DNA of 64,000 nucleotides from Sepiola atlantica (GCA_963556195.1 OY744516.1:28386183-28450182); one strand, 5' to 3'; positions 44,780 through 55,885 are shown, counted from the stretch's first letter. The notes: generated by a model from the letters alone, not told the origin. Program-made: numbers and translations.

Positions 44780-45245
44780 GTTTAAATATCTAAACTTTCA
44801 AACTCTAAATATCTTTACAACTTCTTAATTAGGAAAAATTAAAACTTAAATTAAATTAAACTCCTTAATTTTGAAACATGGAACCTTAAATTAAACCTCC
44901 TAATCTGATAAAATTAAATCTGAAATTAAATTATTAAATTCCAATTACTTTAATAACTTCGTAATTAGGAAAAATTAAATCTTAATTAGGAAAAATTAAA
45001 TCTTTAATTAAATTAAACTTCTCAATTAGGAAAAATTAAACCTTAAATTAAACTTCCTAATCTGATATAATTAAATTTAAATCTTAAATTAAACTACTAA
45101 ATTATTAAATTCTAATCACTTTAATAACTTCGTAATTTCTAATCTGATAAAATTAAATCTTAAATTGAATTATTAAATTATTAAATTCTAATTATTTTAT
45201 AACTTCGTAATTTTTTATTTCATAAATTTCCTATATTATTTGATA
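44780..45245. repeat. AT-rich decayed tandem repeat
   Basis: Phrases AGGAAAAATTAAATCTTAAA, TTAAATTATTAAATTC and TAATAACTTCGTAATT recur about four times at irregular spacing (roughly 60-140 bp). Lies in the 3' region of the PLE fragment. Confidence 0.75.
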
Positions 45246-46140
45246 AGGCGAGATTTGTGAAATCTGTTTTTTATTGTAAGCTAGATATTTAAGTAGCTAT
45301 TTGAGCATGTATCCGTGATTGGACGATCTGACCTAAATATCCCTACCCCTTCCCTTATTCTTTCACCTAGACAAATAACATCCGGTTGGAGTTGAGTTGG
45401 GTTGAGTTGACAAGCGTGCCGACACAGGATGTTGTTTCTTTCTTTCTTTGTAAAACTTGACAAGCTGGCAGATACAGGATGTTGTTTCTTTCTTAGTTAA
45501 AATGGACTTGTAACTTCCGCTTTGATAACGTCGTTCGGAGAGGTAGACATTTAGCATTTTTAGTTTCGCCTTCCATTCGCCGAATAAGGGTATTGTTTGA
45601 TTTGGCTCGCGGGAGAGCGAATACTTTCAAAATTTGATTATTTTTGTTCGGCTCGGAGGAAGTGATGACGGTGGTTGTTGACTCAATTCAATTTTAATTG
45701 TGTTCAATTCGGATTTAATGGATTCTCCTTTTACTAGTGAACTTTGTTTTGATTTGTACTGCGCAGATCAAGTTTTTGGAATTTGGTGTGAGTTTATTGA
45801 ACTTTTTATGCTATTTGATTTGATTTATTTATCGCTGTAATAATCAACTTAAACATTGGATACTTTTCACTTCATCGATTGCTGACGCATCTCACGATTG
45901 GACAACTTTTTCAGTTCTTTCAATTCCTCGTATTTGGACTGTCACTCATTACTTGGATCAATCTTCAGTCAACCTTCTGGATATCTTTTCTGATTATGTT
46001 TTTAAATTGTATGACTTGGATTCAACAAAAAAGTATGTTTTAGCGTTGATATATTTGATGTTATATATCTTTATGTATTTTTGTATATACTTTAATATAT
46101 TTTCAAAGTGTAATCTTATTACCGGTAGTAATACCACTAC
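45246..46140 (+). other. Probable non-coding 3' region of the second PLE lineage
   Basis: No frame of interest. A local duplication is visible: GACACAGGATGTTGTTTCTTTC (45421) and GATACAGGATGTTGTTTCTTTC (45472). The assignment rests on its position between a PLE endonuclease end and a hammerhead of PLE type. Confidence 0.4.
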
Positions 46141-46147
46141 GGTAATG

Positions 46148-46194
46148 GTCCTCTGAGGAGAAGAATTATCTTTGAAAACTCATGAGCTAAGGAC
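46148..46194 (+). ncRNA. Type I hammerhead ribozyme 3
   Basis: CTGAGGA at 46153-46159 fits CUGANGA. Stem II GAAGA/TCTTT (46160-46164 with 46169-46173) closes on an ATTA loop. GAAA is at 46174-46177. Stem III has an A-T pair, one A.C mismatch, then CTC/GAG on an AT loop. The cut would follow A46189 (CTA triplet). Stem I pairs GTCCT (46148-46152) with AGGAC (46190-46194) perfectly. The A.C mismatch may lower activity. It lies about 1.5 kb downstream of a PLE endonuclease, as PLE terminal ribozymes do. Confidence 0.75.
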
Positions 46195-46280
46195 GTTAAG
46201 ATACTTTGCTTGAACTTTGAATTATAATAAAATTTGATTGACACCTTATTTTATTATTTCATTTTATATTATAACATATA

Positions 46281-46286
46281 TATATT

Positions 46287-46371
<85 letters not shown>
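46281..46371. repeat. (TA)n(GA)n compound microsatellite
   Basis: TA to about 46336, then GA to 46370. Confidence 0.95.
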
Positions 46372-46374
<3 letters not shown>

Positions 46375-46384
46375 TAGAGAGAAT

Positions 46385-46700
46385 TCGCCCCGAATCAATC
46401 ATTATGAATTTGGGAAAACAGCTGCAAGCATAAAGGGTGGCAACGTGGACTATATTTAGTTTAATTTAGTTTACTCAAAGGAAGTATAAAAAGGGTTTAA
46501 GAGCTTTTTGAAAATTCAGATTTCTCCGATATTCGTGAAATGTTAACGATAGGTATTTATATCAATTAATAACTAACTCAAATTTCAGTTTCTTTAAAGT
46601 ATTAAAAATTGGAGTTAAAACTGGCATAATATGCACAAAAAGTCTCAGTTGAAAATTATAATGTATCAGATGTAAATTTAATCTTATCCAAAGTCATAAA
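46385..46700 (-). repeat. Dispersed repeat family X, copy 6
   Basis: Reverse-oriented relative of 31330-31655: AATCATTATGAATTTGGG, GTGGACTATATTTAGTTTAA, TTCAGATTTCTCCGATATTC, GTGAAATGTTAACGATAGGT and TTTCAGTTTCTTTAAAGTAT. Confidence 0.68.
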
Positions 46701-46736
46701 ACCTGCATAGGATTTGAAAATGTATTAACATATATA

Positions 46737-46913
46737 TTTTTTTAATTAAACATGCATACATAAACTAACACGTATATACATAGAAAGAGTGCTAAGAAAC
46801 GTTTATCATTTGCTTTTAAATCAGGATCACAGTAGCATAATATATGGCTTTGTTTTAATGCAGTTTTTGTCAGATGTTTGCTTAAGCTATAAGATCCGAG
46901 TCGGAGGCTAATG

Positions 46914-46979
<66 letters not shown>

Positions 46980-47975
46980 AATGATGATGATGATGATGAT
47001 GAGCAGCGAAGTATTGTCGCGCTTTAAATGCGCTTGCGACATGAGAAAGGGTGTATGTATTTTTAGGAGAGTGCAGTTAGTAAGGTCAAAGCTTTGGGTA
47101 AAAGTGTTCCCGTCTATTACTAGAGCGTTAGTGGAATTGTCGTGTTTTAGTTCCCGTTTGTGTTCATATATGCGAGATGTTATGTGTCTGGCCGTTTCAC
47201 CAATGTAAAACATCGGGCATGCGACAGATTTAATTTTGTAAATGCCGGCAAAGGAAGAGGTGTCTTTAGCGGGTAGTCGGGAGCGGGGTTTGGTGTTGAG
47301 TAAATCATTAATTGTTTTACAGGTTTATGTTACTATATTTATGTGGGATTTTAGTTGTAAGCGATAGATATACGATTATTGGAGAGAACTGTGTAATGTT
47401 TATTTTCCTACGTCGTGTCGGTGTTAGTTGTGCTGGTCATGTTGTGAGGGGATATTTTGTGGAGTTAGTCCACAGACAGGCTAATCCAATAGAACCAGCC
47501 TTACTTCGCGTTTGAAGTGTTGTGTGACGTTGGTTATTTGTTGTGAGGTAGTATTAGTGTAGATGTTGTTATCATTTAGTAGGAACATGAGTTTGTGTTT
47601 GTATTTATCTGCGTACATGATTAAAACACCGCTATCTTTATCAGCATGTGTGATGTGAATGTCCTTGATTTCGGAAAGCTCTCTGATTGCTTCAGAATAT
47701 CTCCTAGCTATTGTTTGGTAGACAAACTGATGTAGTAATGAGGCCATGGACGTAGCCTTTTCCAAAGTTGGAGTCGCCATGTCTGTGATTTTTTGTGAGA
47801 GTGTCAATAATGTTACCTTTACGCAAACCAGTGACGAATTTGAGACCTAGACTAAGGGCTTCCCGTTGTGTATGGGTAAGTATGTGTTAGCATTAGGTGA
47901 GGATGAGATTTGCGTTGCTTAACTTTTTCCATGTGATTTTGTCACATAATGTGTGTAGTTTTTTGTTTAAGTTGT
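46737..47975 (-). pseudogene. Penelope-like element copy with RT core deleted (left arm of inverted pair)
   Basis: Reads on the minus strand: N-terminal part with IRELSEIKDIHITHADKD and VLIMYADKYKHKLMFLLNDN (47481-47807), then a jump, with stops, to the linker and a GIY-YIG end MFYIGETARHITSRIYEHKR (46908-47213). Against the right-hand copy, the part equivalent to about 48810-49685 is missing, which removes the whole RT palm. The 3' non-coding part is kept to about 46737. It is thus unable to make RT. Confidence 0.85.
46915..47001. repeat. (ATC)n / (GAT)n microsatellite born inside a PLE 3' end
   Basis: About 28 triplets, one interrupted. In the right-hand PLE copy the matching place (50129-50140) reads CTCATCATCAAAAC, i.e. 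only two ATC units. The flanks match on both sides, so the tract expanded in place. Confidence 0.9.
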
Positions 47976-47984
47976 GTTTTTTTG

Positions 47985-50260
47985 TTGGAAAACAATTACA
48001 GGAACGGAACAGTCATGATTAGATACAAACGTTTTTCTTTAGCAGCTGCCTCTCACTATAACAGAAGATTTTTCCTCAACCGTTGCATAGAAGAAAAGGT
48101 CATCCCAAGAAGTTCGCACAAACTACTCAATACCTTCCAACACATCTTTCCAAGTTACATTAAGGATTTCCTCCACACTAATGGCACTGTACTGCACGGC
48201 AACAAACTCTCTCTCCGTAAAAAAGTCGACGACATCCTCAAACCACTACAACAATAAAACGACTTCACGACGTCAACGCTAGCACATATAAAAGCTCACA
48301 TTAAGAACAAAAGCGACCAGCAAAAATACAATTAAAACAAGAAACTACGCACATCATGTGACAAACGCGCATGGACAACGTTAGGCAACGAAAGTCTCAT
48401 CTTCAACTTATCCAAACACACACTCACCCATATACAACGGGAAGCCACTAGTCTAGGTCTCAAATTCGCTACCGGTATATGTAAACGTGACATTATTGAC
48501 ACTCTCACAAAAAATAGACATGACGACTCCGGCTTTGAAAAAGATTACATCCAATACCCCTTTACTACATCAGTTGGTTTACCAAACAATAGCTCTTTAC
48601 CTCGGAACAAGGACATCAACATCACCCATGCTGATAAAGGTGGTGGTGTTGTAATAATGGACGCAGATGAATACAAACACAAAATCATGCTCCTACTAAA
48701 TGATGACAAATACAAATACAACCTTACAAAAAATTTTAAAAATCACACAACACTTCAAACGCAAAATAAGGAAGATTCTATCGGATTACCCTCTCTGGAT
48801 TAAACTCCTGGAACATCAACCTAGAACTCCAAGACTTTACAGCCTACCAAACACACATAAAAATGAAATCTCCATGACGTCTATCATATCAGGCATCGGC
48901 AGCACATCTCACAAATCATCCAAATAAATTGCAGATATACTTACTTACTCTTTACTCGATTCCATTAGTCATGCCCATTTAAATAAAAAAAACTCCGTGA
49001 AACTGTTACACAGAGTAAAACATATCAATATGGCCAGTTTAGATATAAGATCTTTCAAAATTCATCTAATTAAGTCCAAAATAAAGCTCCCTCATCACCA
49101 CTTCAATCATTCAATTATTCCATTTAATCACACAACAATGCCATTTTACTTCAAACAACAAAGTATACAAGTAAAAACGTGGTTTACCCACAGGCTCGCT
49201 TTTCAACGGAGTCCTTGCCTGTCTTTTCTTAGAATATTTAGAGAACGGTCCCTTCAAATCAATCTTACCCCAAAACTCCCACTATTTTAGATACATAGAC
49301 GACACACTCCTTATTTACCCACATCACATTAATCTCCCTGACATAGTCGACAAACTCAATAAAATAGAACACATAATTTATTTCACCTCCGAATTAGAAA
49401 ACAATCACATTCTCAATTTCCTTGCTATCACCCTTCACAACACTTCTAAAGGCGTGAATTTCTTAGTCTTTAGACAACCAACTAACAAAATGATTTTATA
49501 CGTAGTTACTCCGAACAGAACAACAGTATAAAATCCGAAATGATCATAGGATCGTTTCTCAAAGCTCTCAGAATTTGCAGTTCAACTTACATCCGCCAAG
49601 CTTGAGGATATTTTATCCTCAATCTTTCATCTAAAACGCTAAACACAGAGCCTTCAACATCCACAACAAAAACAGATAAACTCCACAAAAATATCCTCTC
49701 ACAACATGACCAGCACAACTAACACCAACACGACGGAGGAAAATAAATCTTACATAGTTTTTCCCGGTAATCTCATGTCTATCTTCGTACAAAAACAACT
49801 AAAATACGACATAAACATAGTAACATTAACCTTTAAAACAATTAATGATTTACTCAACACCAAACCCCGCTCCCGACTACGCCCTAAAGACACCTCTTCC
49901 TTTGCCGACATTTACAAAATAAAATCTGTCGCATGTCCGATGTTTTACATTGATGAAACAGACAGTAACATAAAATCTTGCATATACGAACACAAACGGG
50001 AACTCAAACACGACAATCCAACTAACGCTCTAGTAATAAACAGGTAGACTTTCATCCACAATTTTAACCTTACAAACTGCACTCTCTCTCACGTTGCAAG
50101 TGCATTGAAAGCGCGACAATACTTCGCTCATCATCAAAACATTAACCTTAGACTGAAACAATATATTACGCGACTGTAGTCCTGATTAAAAAAACAAACA
50201 AAAAAGCGTGTGCACTCTTTCTATGCATATACGTGTTAGTTTATGTATGCATGTTTAATT

Positions 50261-50262
<2 letters not shown>
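47985..50262 (+). pseudogene. Penelope-like element copy, full length but decayed (right arm of inverted pair)
   Basis: Order of pieces: N-terminal SLAAASHYNRRFFLNRCIEE (about 48030); ITHADKGGGVVIMDADEYKH (about 48623); LPNTHKNEI (48844); AFQRSPCLSFLRIF (49198, the GLP...S region decayed); FRYIDDTLLIYP (about 49287, catalytic YIDD kept); LAITLHNTSKGVNFLVFRQP; then the linker and GIY-YIG end MFYIDETDSNIKSCIYEHKR (about 49940; YIG changed to YID). Many stops and frameshifts. The 3' part ends at GTATGCATGTTTAATT, as in the left copy, before a TA tract. Head-to-head with 46737-47975. Confidence 0.88.

Positions 50263-50300
<38 letters not shown>
50263..50300. repeat. (TA)n microsatellite at the PLE 3' end
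   Basis: Starts where the PLE trailer stops. The left copy also ends next to a short TA-rich run (46725-46737). Confidence 0.9.
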
Positions 50301-50305
<5 letters not shown>

Positions 50306-50670
50306 AAATTCATTTTTAAATACTATACATGGGTGTTGTGCTGCTGTTGTGTACTCGCGTCTTGGCTTGTTGTTGATATAATTAAATAGACGATAAAAAT
50401 GTTGTTTCACATTGTATCTTAGCATGATGATACCAAATACTCATTAATCGGGAAACGAGGTGAATTTAAATGTCGATGTATTTTTACAAAAGAAGTTTCA
50501 TGCTTGCATGTATGTGTGTATGTGTGCTTGTGTGCATGTATTTACATGTTAAGCTCTACATGTCATTTAGTACTATTAAATAAATTTTGTAAGATTAACA
50601 AATTCATCGTATCTAATTTGCTCGTATGAGCAATGTGTTGAGAGTGGGTGTATGTATATTTATGTATATT
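50301..50670. other. No recognisable gene
   Basis: AT-rich; nothing recognised. Confidence 0.5.
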
Positions 50671-50673
50671 TAC

Positions 50674-50719
<46 letters not shown>

Positions 50720-50721
<2 letters not shown>

Positions 50722-51120
50722 CTTTCTAACTACAGTGCTTATCCGGACTAAAAGTTATAACTGTCTTTTTCCACTTTTTCCCCTTTCCCTCACTCCGTCT
50801 CAAACGACTCTCTGTTGGCATCTTCATTTGTCTTTCTCTTTCACATGCTCATATAGATCCCAATACTTGCCAAACATATCTCTCATACTTGTTAACATTG
50901 CTCTATGAACCAAACACACTTCGCTGTGCGTTTTGTTCCTTTTTCATATGTTTGTGCCGCTATAGAAATAAAAAATTCCAAATCTTCACTTTTTCTGAAA
51001 ATGTTCGTTGATACGAACGAAACCGGTTAAATGTCATGTTTCTTGTTTTTCTCCTGTATTTAAATATGTTTTCCATTTGTCTTTTTTTTACACATTTTGT
51101 CCATCACGGCATTTCATTTA

Positions 51121-51121
<1 letters not shown>
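50720..51121 (+). mobile_element. PLE 3' trailer with a degenerate hammerhead, between two (TA)n tracts
   Basis: C/T-rich sequence followed by CTGAAAATGTTCGTTGATAC and GAACGAAACCGG (50996-51027). Stem II GTTCG/CGAAC is perfect and GAAA is present, but the first box reads CTGAAAA for CUGANGA. Stem III would be the palindrome ACCGGT. The order CTGTGCGTTTTGTTCC, CCGCTATAGAAATAAA, ribozyme, CTCCTGTATTTAAA, TTTGTCTTTTT is shared with 57300-57460. TA tracts at 50675-50719 and 51122-51194 bound it. Confidence 0.65.

Positions 51122-51194
<73 letters not shown>
51122..51194. repeat. (TA)n microsatellite
   Basis: About 36 TA repeats directly after the PLE trailer. Confidence 0.96.
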
Positions 51195-51196
<2 letters not shown>

Positions 51197-51520
51197 TAGC
51201 AGGGTCATCTGGCGTTTTCCAGGTACAAGTGTGGGATATCATTATATGCAACATGATAGTAATAAGAGTTTTCTTGAATAGCAACTTTGATGTTGTCAGC
51301 ATGATATCTTACCTACTAGGCTATAAAAATACATGTAAATACTCTTATCCTAACGCTTATAGAAATGTGTCATCAGTTCTTTTAAGGGGTAGCTAGAGAC
51401 GAAGAACTACTTTGACTATGTTCGCATGAAAATTTTACATGCAGATACACTTATATTTACGGTACACTGTCTAGTATATCTTTGTTTTAGGGAGAGACAT
51501 ACACAGAGAAAGAGAAGTAT
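51195..51520. other. No recognisable gene
   Basis: AT-rich; nothing recognised. Confidence 0.5.
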
Positions 51521-51522
51521 TC

Positions 51523-51524
<2 letters not shown>

Positions 51525-51591
<67 letters not shown>
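51525..51591. repeat. (TA)n microsatellite
   Basis: About 33 TA repeats. Confidence 0.96.
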
Positions 51592-51594
<3 letters not shown>

Positions 51595-51680
51595 AGGTGT
51601 ACTAAAAGCGAACTTTTAGGAAAGGTAAAACCCTATTGTGAAGAGTATACAGCTCAATATCCAGGATAGAGCAGGTAGAA

Positions 51681-51880
51681 ATGAAGGAGAATGGAAAGGA
51701 ATTAGAGAAAGCAAAAGCCAAATCAAAATTCAATTCAAAAGTTCAAAGCAAGGTATCATCCGCAAAAAGGCAATTTATTCAAGTTGAATAAATTGCCTTT
51801 TTGCGGAATATACCTTGCTTTGAACTTTTGAATTGAATTTTGATTTGGCTTTTGTTTTCTCTAATTCCTTTCCATTCTCC

Positions 51881-51885
<5 letters not shown>
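51681..51885. repeat. Near-perfect palindrome of about 100-bp arms
   Basis: ATGAAGGAGAATGGAAAGGA at the left pairs with TCCTTTCCATTCTCCTTCAT at the right; the stem continues through CAAATCAAAATTCAATTCAA to the centre ATTCAA G TTGAAT near 51783. Only a few differences (CAAAAG/CAAAAC, TATCATCC/GGAATATA). Loop is essentially absent. A (TA)n tract (51883-51953) follows at once. Confidence 0.93.
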
Positions 51886-51956
<71 letters not shown>

Positions 51957-52028
51957 GGAGTAAATATGAAATGAGAGTTTCAGACAAAATGTTAACTTGG
52001 TTAAGGAAATATAGAAAAGCGGAGTAAC

Positions 52029-52101
<73 letters not shown>

Positions 52102-52158
52102 ATGGCGAGATCTAAGTATATTTATTTAGACAGTAACGATAGATAAAGGGAGAGGCAG

Positions 52159-52190
<32 letters not shown>
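51883..52190. repeat. (TA)n tracts and a (GA)n tract
   Basis: TA at 51883-51953 and 52035-52098, and GA at about 52161-52190, with short unique DNA between. Confidence 0.94.
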
Positions 52191-52195
<5 letters not shown>

Positions 52196-53235
52196 TTTGT
52201 GCTAAATATACAAAACATTCTTCATTTATATTTTAATATATCTGAGGAAAAGGATCCTTTGATTTTATTTAAAATAATGGAGTGGAAAACTGAAGCCGAA
52301 CACTCGATGTTATTTTAATTTGATAATTTCCTAGCTATGCAATTCAGATATTTGTCGTAATTGTAGTCGTATTTTAAAATAACATTCCTGAGTAAGTTCG
52401 TTTTTAATCTACAAAAATATTGTAAAATGGCAGTATCTTCTTTCGAAAACACATAGAAATCTAGGAATAGTTCTATTAAGTGCCTAGGAAAATTCGAGAT
52501 AAACCTTTGTATTTTAGCTACGCTCTCTTATTTGTCTTAATATAAATGGTCAGAGGCAAAAAGATAGATAGATACATAGAGATATACAGAAAAGTGTTAC
52601 GTCATAGATATACCAACATTTTTCACTTACGTTTTATTATATTAAAGAAGGACAAATATATTCTTTGATTTATTAAATTTTAAATCGAGGAGTAGAATCG
52701 AAACCGCACACTCGATGTTTTCTGTCTGATGCTTTCACAAATAAACGATTCAGACATTTGTTGTGGTTACTTTTAAAATAACCCTGATAAAAAATATCGG
52801 ATATTCGTATTTGAAGTTTTAAGGAGTTTCTGACCCCATGGGTCACTTAGCGGGGGATGCACGTAAAGATTCGGAACTACTTCAATAGTCTTACTCGAGG
52901 AATCTTATACATATTATATAAAATTAATCAAAATACGATATATTTAAAGTTTTAAAAGAGGTTGTGTACCTATGGCTTTTTTAGGTTAGGAGGGCACCAC
53001 TTTTATTGTCTTCCACAGAAAATGTTATACAAATGATTGAAATTTATAAAAAGTAGAATATATTTGAAATTGGTAGGGGGTTATTCCCCGATAGCCCCTT
53101 TGGGGTGCACTTAGAGATTCAGAAACACTTCTATTGTCTTCCTTGGTAAACTTTACATAAGAATACACTTTTAGATTTTATGTAGATACTCCACCTTTTT
53201 TTGTATAGGGAACACACAAATATAACACACACACA
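52190..53235 (+). repeat. Old diverged duplications
   Basis: 52205-52400 and about 52595-52790 are related (CATTCTTCATTTATATT...; GAACACTCGATGTT / GCACACTCGATGTT; TTCAGATATTTGTCGT / TTCAGACATTTGTTGT). Then three units of about 135 bp at 52810-53175 share AGATTC(G/A)GAA(A)CACTTC, TTGTCTTCC and TTTGAAGTTTTAAG-type phrases. No coding frame. Confidence 0.65.
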
Positions 53236-53269
53236 CGCACACGGATATTGAGTTTTATATAGAGAGAAG

Positions 53270-53335
53270 ATATAGATAGATAAATAGATAGATAAATAGA
53301 TAGGTAGATAGATAGATAGATAGATAGAGATACAA
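53270..53335. repeat. (GATA)n microsatellite
   Basis: Runs of ATAGATAG over about 60 bp. Confidence 0.88.
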
Positions 53336-53399
53336 AAATTATAGAAAAATATGTATGAAATAATGTTTTAAAACCTACTAAAATAAGACGGATTTCTCG

Positions 53400-53465
53400 G
53401 TCATGTAATTCATGATTACGAACGTTTCGTTTTTATACGAATTTCCGCGGGGACTGCATAATTCT
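53400..53465 (-). repeat. Decayed hammerhead-like motif
   Basis: The minus strand reads CCGCGGAAATTCGTATAAAA followed by ACGAAACGTTC, parallel to the motif at 30775-30825. Both the first box and stem II are damaged. Probably the end of a PLE relic. Confidence 0.35.
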
Positions 53466-54029
53466 GTAAAACGTCTTATTTACTTTTATATACCACATTC
53501 ATATGTATGAGAGCTTGAGAAATACGCAGTCGAAATCATATTACAACAAATAACTTCGATAGGATTCACTCAATATTAAAAGCTCCGATCTTACTGGAAA
53601 TAGTTTAGATGTAAAGACTAAAACCAATCACAATTATCTTACGATGCCATCAACAATTCTGAATTTAACAGGGAGAAATTGACAAAGAGAAAATTTATCT
53701 AGTAAGTTATGTTCATTTTCTACTGCGAAGTCCGCGAAGATTTGTGGCATTCCGACAGCTAACCTCTACTCGATGAGTCGCGCTATCTGTCGCCACAGCC
53801 CCGAAGAGATTTCCCATCAAACACTCGTTATTCCCAAATAGTCACTCAATAAATACGGACCAGGCTCAACGTTGCTTAACTATTGTTATCTAATATGAAT
53901 CGGTGCGTCAGCGTGATTATAGTCGTATTACCTAGTACTTAAGTAGCATGTGGAAAGATATGTATTTTTTTGATTATTTCGACGGCTGTTTTCATCTTGG
54001 ACGTTTATTTTCACAACAGTTCGGCTTAT

Positions 54030-54145
54030 GTAAAACCGTACCTACCTCGGGTAAGGCTTGTCGAACTCGGGAATCTTTATGTCAAACTCAGGAATCTGTA
54101 TGGAATTTCGAACCAAACCCTTTATTTAATCCACGGGGATAGATT
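54030..54145 (-). repeat. Family R segment, copy 4, inverted
   Basis: On the minus strand: GGATTAAATAAAGGGTTTGG, TTCGAAATTCCATACAGATT, CCTGAGTTTGAC, then GATTCCCGAGTTCGACAAG. The last phrase partly repeats the previous one. It faces the plus-strand copy at 54305, with the SINE between them. Confidence 0.6.
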
Positions 54146-54169
54146 GCTCTCGTCCCATCAGCCATGACC

Positions 54170-54305
54170 GGGTAGAAGTCTGAAGTAATTTATAATTATA
54201 TTCTTACTATGCCCGTACCGAGGATTGAACCTTCAACCTCCAGAAGACTGTTACTTAGAACTGATTAGTACTTAGCACTTTTATCAGTTTAGCGACGGGC
54301 CCGCA
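54170..54305 (-). repeat. tRNA-derived SINE, copy 2
   Basis: Minus strand: GGGCCCGTCGCTAAACTGAT (acceptor and A-box region) and GAGGTTGAAGGTTCAATCCT (T arm, B box), then CGGTACGGGCATAG. GGGCCCGT and ACGGGC can form a partial acceptor stem, so its tRNA origin is clearer than in copy 1. The region between the boxes is too long and irregular for a working tRNA. Confidence 0.65.
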
Positions 54306-54480
54306 CTTATGTTCAAAATTCGGTACATATTGCCGAGTTTGACAAAACGCATGTGAAGAAGATCGGAGGATACATCGGCCGAAACGTTATGATAATAATA
54401 TACAAGATGAACACAGTAGTCCGGAATCATCCAAATAATACAAATCACCAATCATCACCTCAAAGATTCCAAAACATAAA
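54305..54480 (+). repeat. Family R segment, copy 5
   Basis: GTTCAAAATTCGGTACATAT, GCCGAGTTTGACAAAACGCA, then GTGAAGAAGATCGGAGGATA and CATCGGCCGAAACGTTATGA. GTGAAGA is one base from CUGANGA; stem II (ATCG/CGGC region) and GAAA are kept. Confidence 0.62.
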
Positions 54481-55075
54481 TGGTATTTCTCTCTCATGAA
54501 ATCCTTCTTGGAGTTCATACATTAGATCCATTGCTCTTTCTGCTTCTCGTAAAGTCGATTATCTCTATCGCTCCAAACACTTTCTCACGCCTGATGCCAT
54601 TCTCTATCTCTACAAATCCACAGTCAGACCATTTATGGAGTACTGTTGTCATATTTGGGATGGTGTCTCTGTCCCATTTGAGGCTTCTTGATACGGTGCA
54701 GAAACGTATCTGTAATTTGATTGGCCCTACCCTTTCTTCTTCTCTACACCCCTCTGTCACAAACGTAATGTTGCTAGTGTCAGTCTTTTTTATAAATACA
54801 ATTATAACATGTGTTTTTAAGAATTCTGTAATCTCTTCACCGCTTCCTTTGTTCCAGCTCGTTTGACTCGTTGGTCTAATGGTCGCCATCAACTCGCTGC
54901 TTTGATACAGCTTCCTATTTCAGTAGCTTCTTTCCAAGAACTGCAGGCTTGTGGGACTTCTTCCTGCTGACTGTTTTCCTCCTACCTATAACCTAGATCT
55001 TTTCAAGACTGAGGCCAATAAGCATATCCTGTCTTTGCGATAGGCATATTTGTTCTTGTTATCTCCTTACATCAA
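54481..55075 (+). pseudogene. LINE remnant, C-terminal region after the RT domain
   Basis: In one frame: SASRKVDYLYRSKHFLTP, LYLYKSTVRPFMEYCCHIWD and GVSVPFEA; after frameshifts LDTVQKRICNLIGPTL, HKRNVASVSLFYKYNYNM and RLTRWSNGRHQLA. This LYK-RP-MEYC-HIW / LD-VQKR / HRR-VASLSLFYRY order is common in the region after the RT in Jockey/CR1/RTE-like LINEs. At least three frameshifts; no RT catalytic motif remains. Confidence 0.72.
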
Positions 55076-55289
55076 GTGGCGTTATGCCTTGTCTGGAGCG
55101 ATTTCCATAAAAAGATTAAGAAATGGAAAGACACTTTTTTAAAATTTTTAAACGAAAATGTTATTTGATTGAAAATGTATATACTTTTATTTTATTTTAG
55201 AAAAAAGTGACATATTGTAATAACTTTCCAACTGTCGATTGTGCAACTTTAAAACTACTCAGCCTGACATTCTCAGGCAACATGAAATT

Positions 55290-55885
55290 ATGTAAGTAAA
55301 TAGAAAAGATCGCCAAGTCTGCCGTTAAAAAGAAGGTAATCTTCTACCAGGCTAAAAAAACTCATACCTGCTAGTAAACTATATCTCTACAAAGTCACCA
55401 TTCACCCATGCATGGAGTATTGGTGACATATCTTGGCTGGTGCACTAAGCCTCTCCCTCTTTGATAAGATGCGAAGAAGAATTAATAGGTACCACAGTAA
55501 CTACCAAGCTCCAACCATAGTCGCATCACTGCAGTGTTGCATCCCTGTGATTGTTTTACAAGAACCTTCATGGAATGTGCTCTGCTGAATTACTATACTT
55601 GCATTTCCCCCCACCCACTCAATTAGCAGCAAAATCACACCCCTTCTCTGTAGAAGTCTCTGGCTGCCGGATGATTTTCTACCCTTATAGCTTTTTCGTT
55701 CAGAATGCTTGACCTTTGAGATTCATTTAATGCTCACTGGTTCCCCGACCGTACCACCATCCAGAAATGTAATGTGAACGAACATCTTTCTGCTTAACCC
55801 TTTACCTAGACCTCCCTCTATAAATGTGGTCCCTATCACAAGTCCCTTACGCTTCAGTGGCAATATGGATTGTTTCGGGTGAACA
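55290..55885 (+). pseudogene. Second LINE remnant of the same kind
   Basis: KLYLYKVTIHPCMEYW, then HILAGALSLSLFDKMRRRIN, VASL..., LFYKNLHGMCSAEL and later a PTVPPSRNV-like piece, in shifting frames. It matches the motif order of 54481-55075 but is more decayed. Confidence 0.6.

Noticed and set aside
46915..47208. Methionine-run protein on the plus strand
   Set aside because: Translation of the ATG-type phase of a triplet microsatellite, opposite to a PLE fragment.
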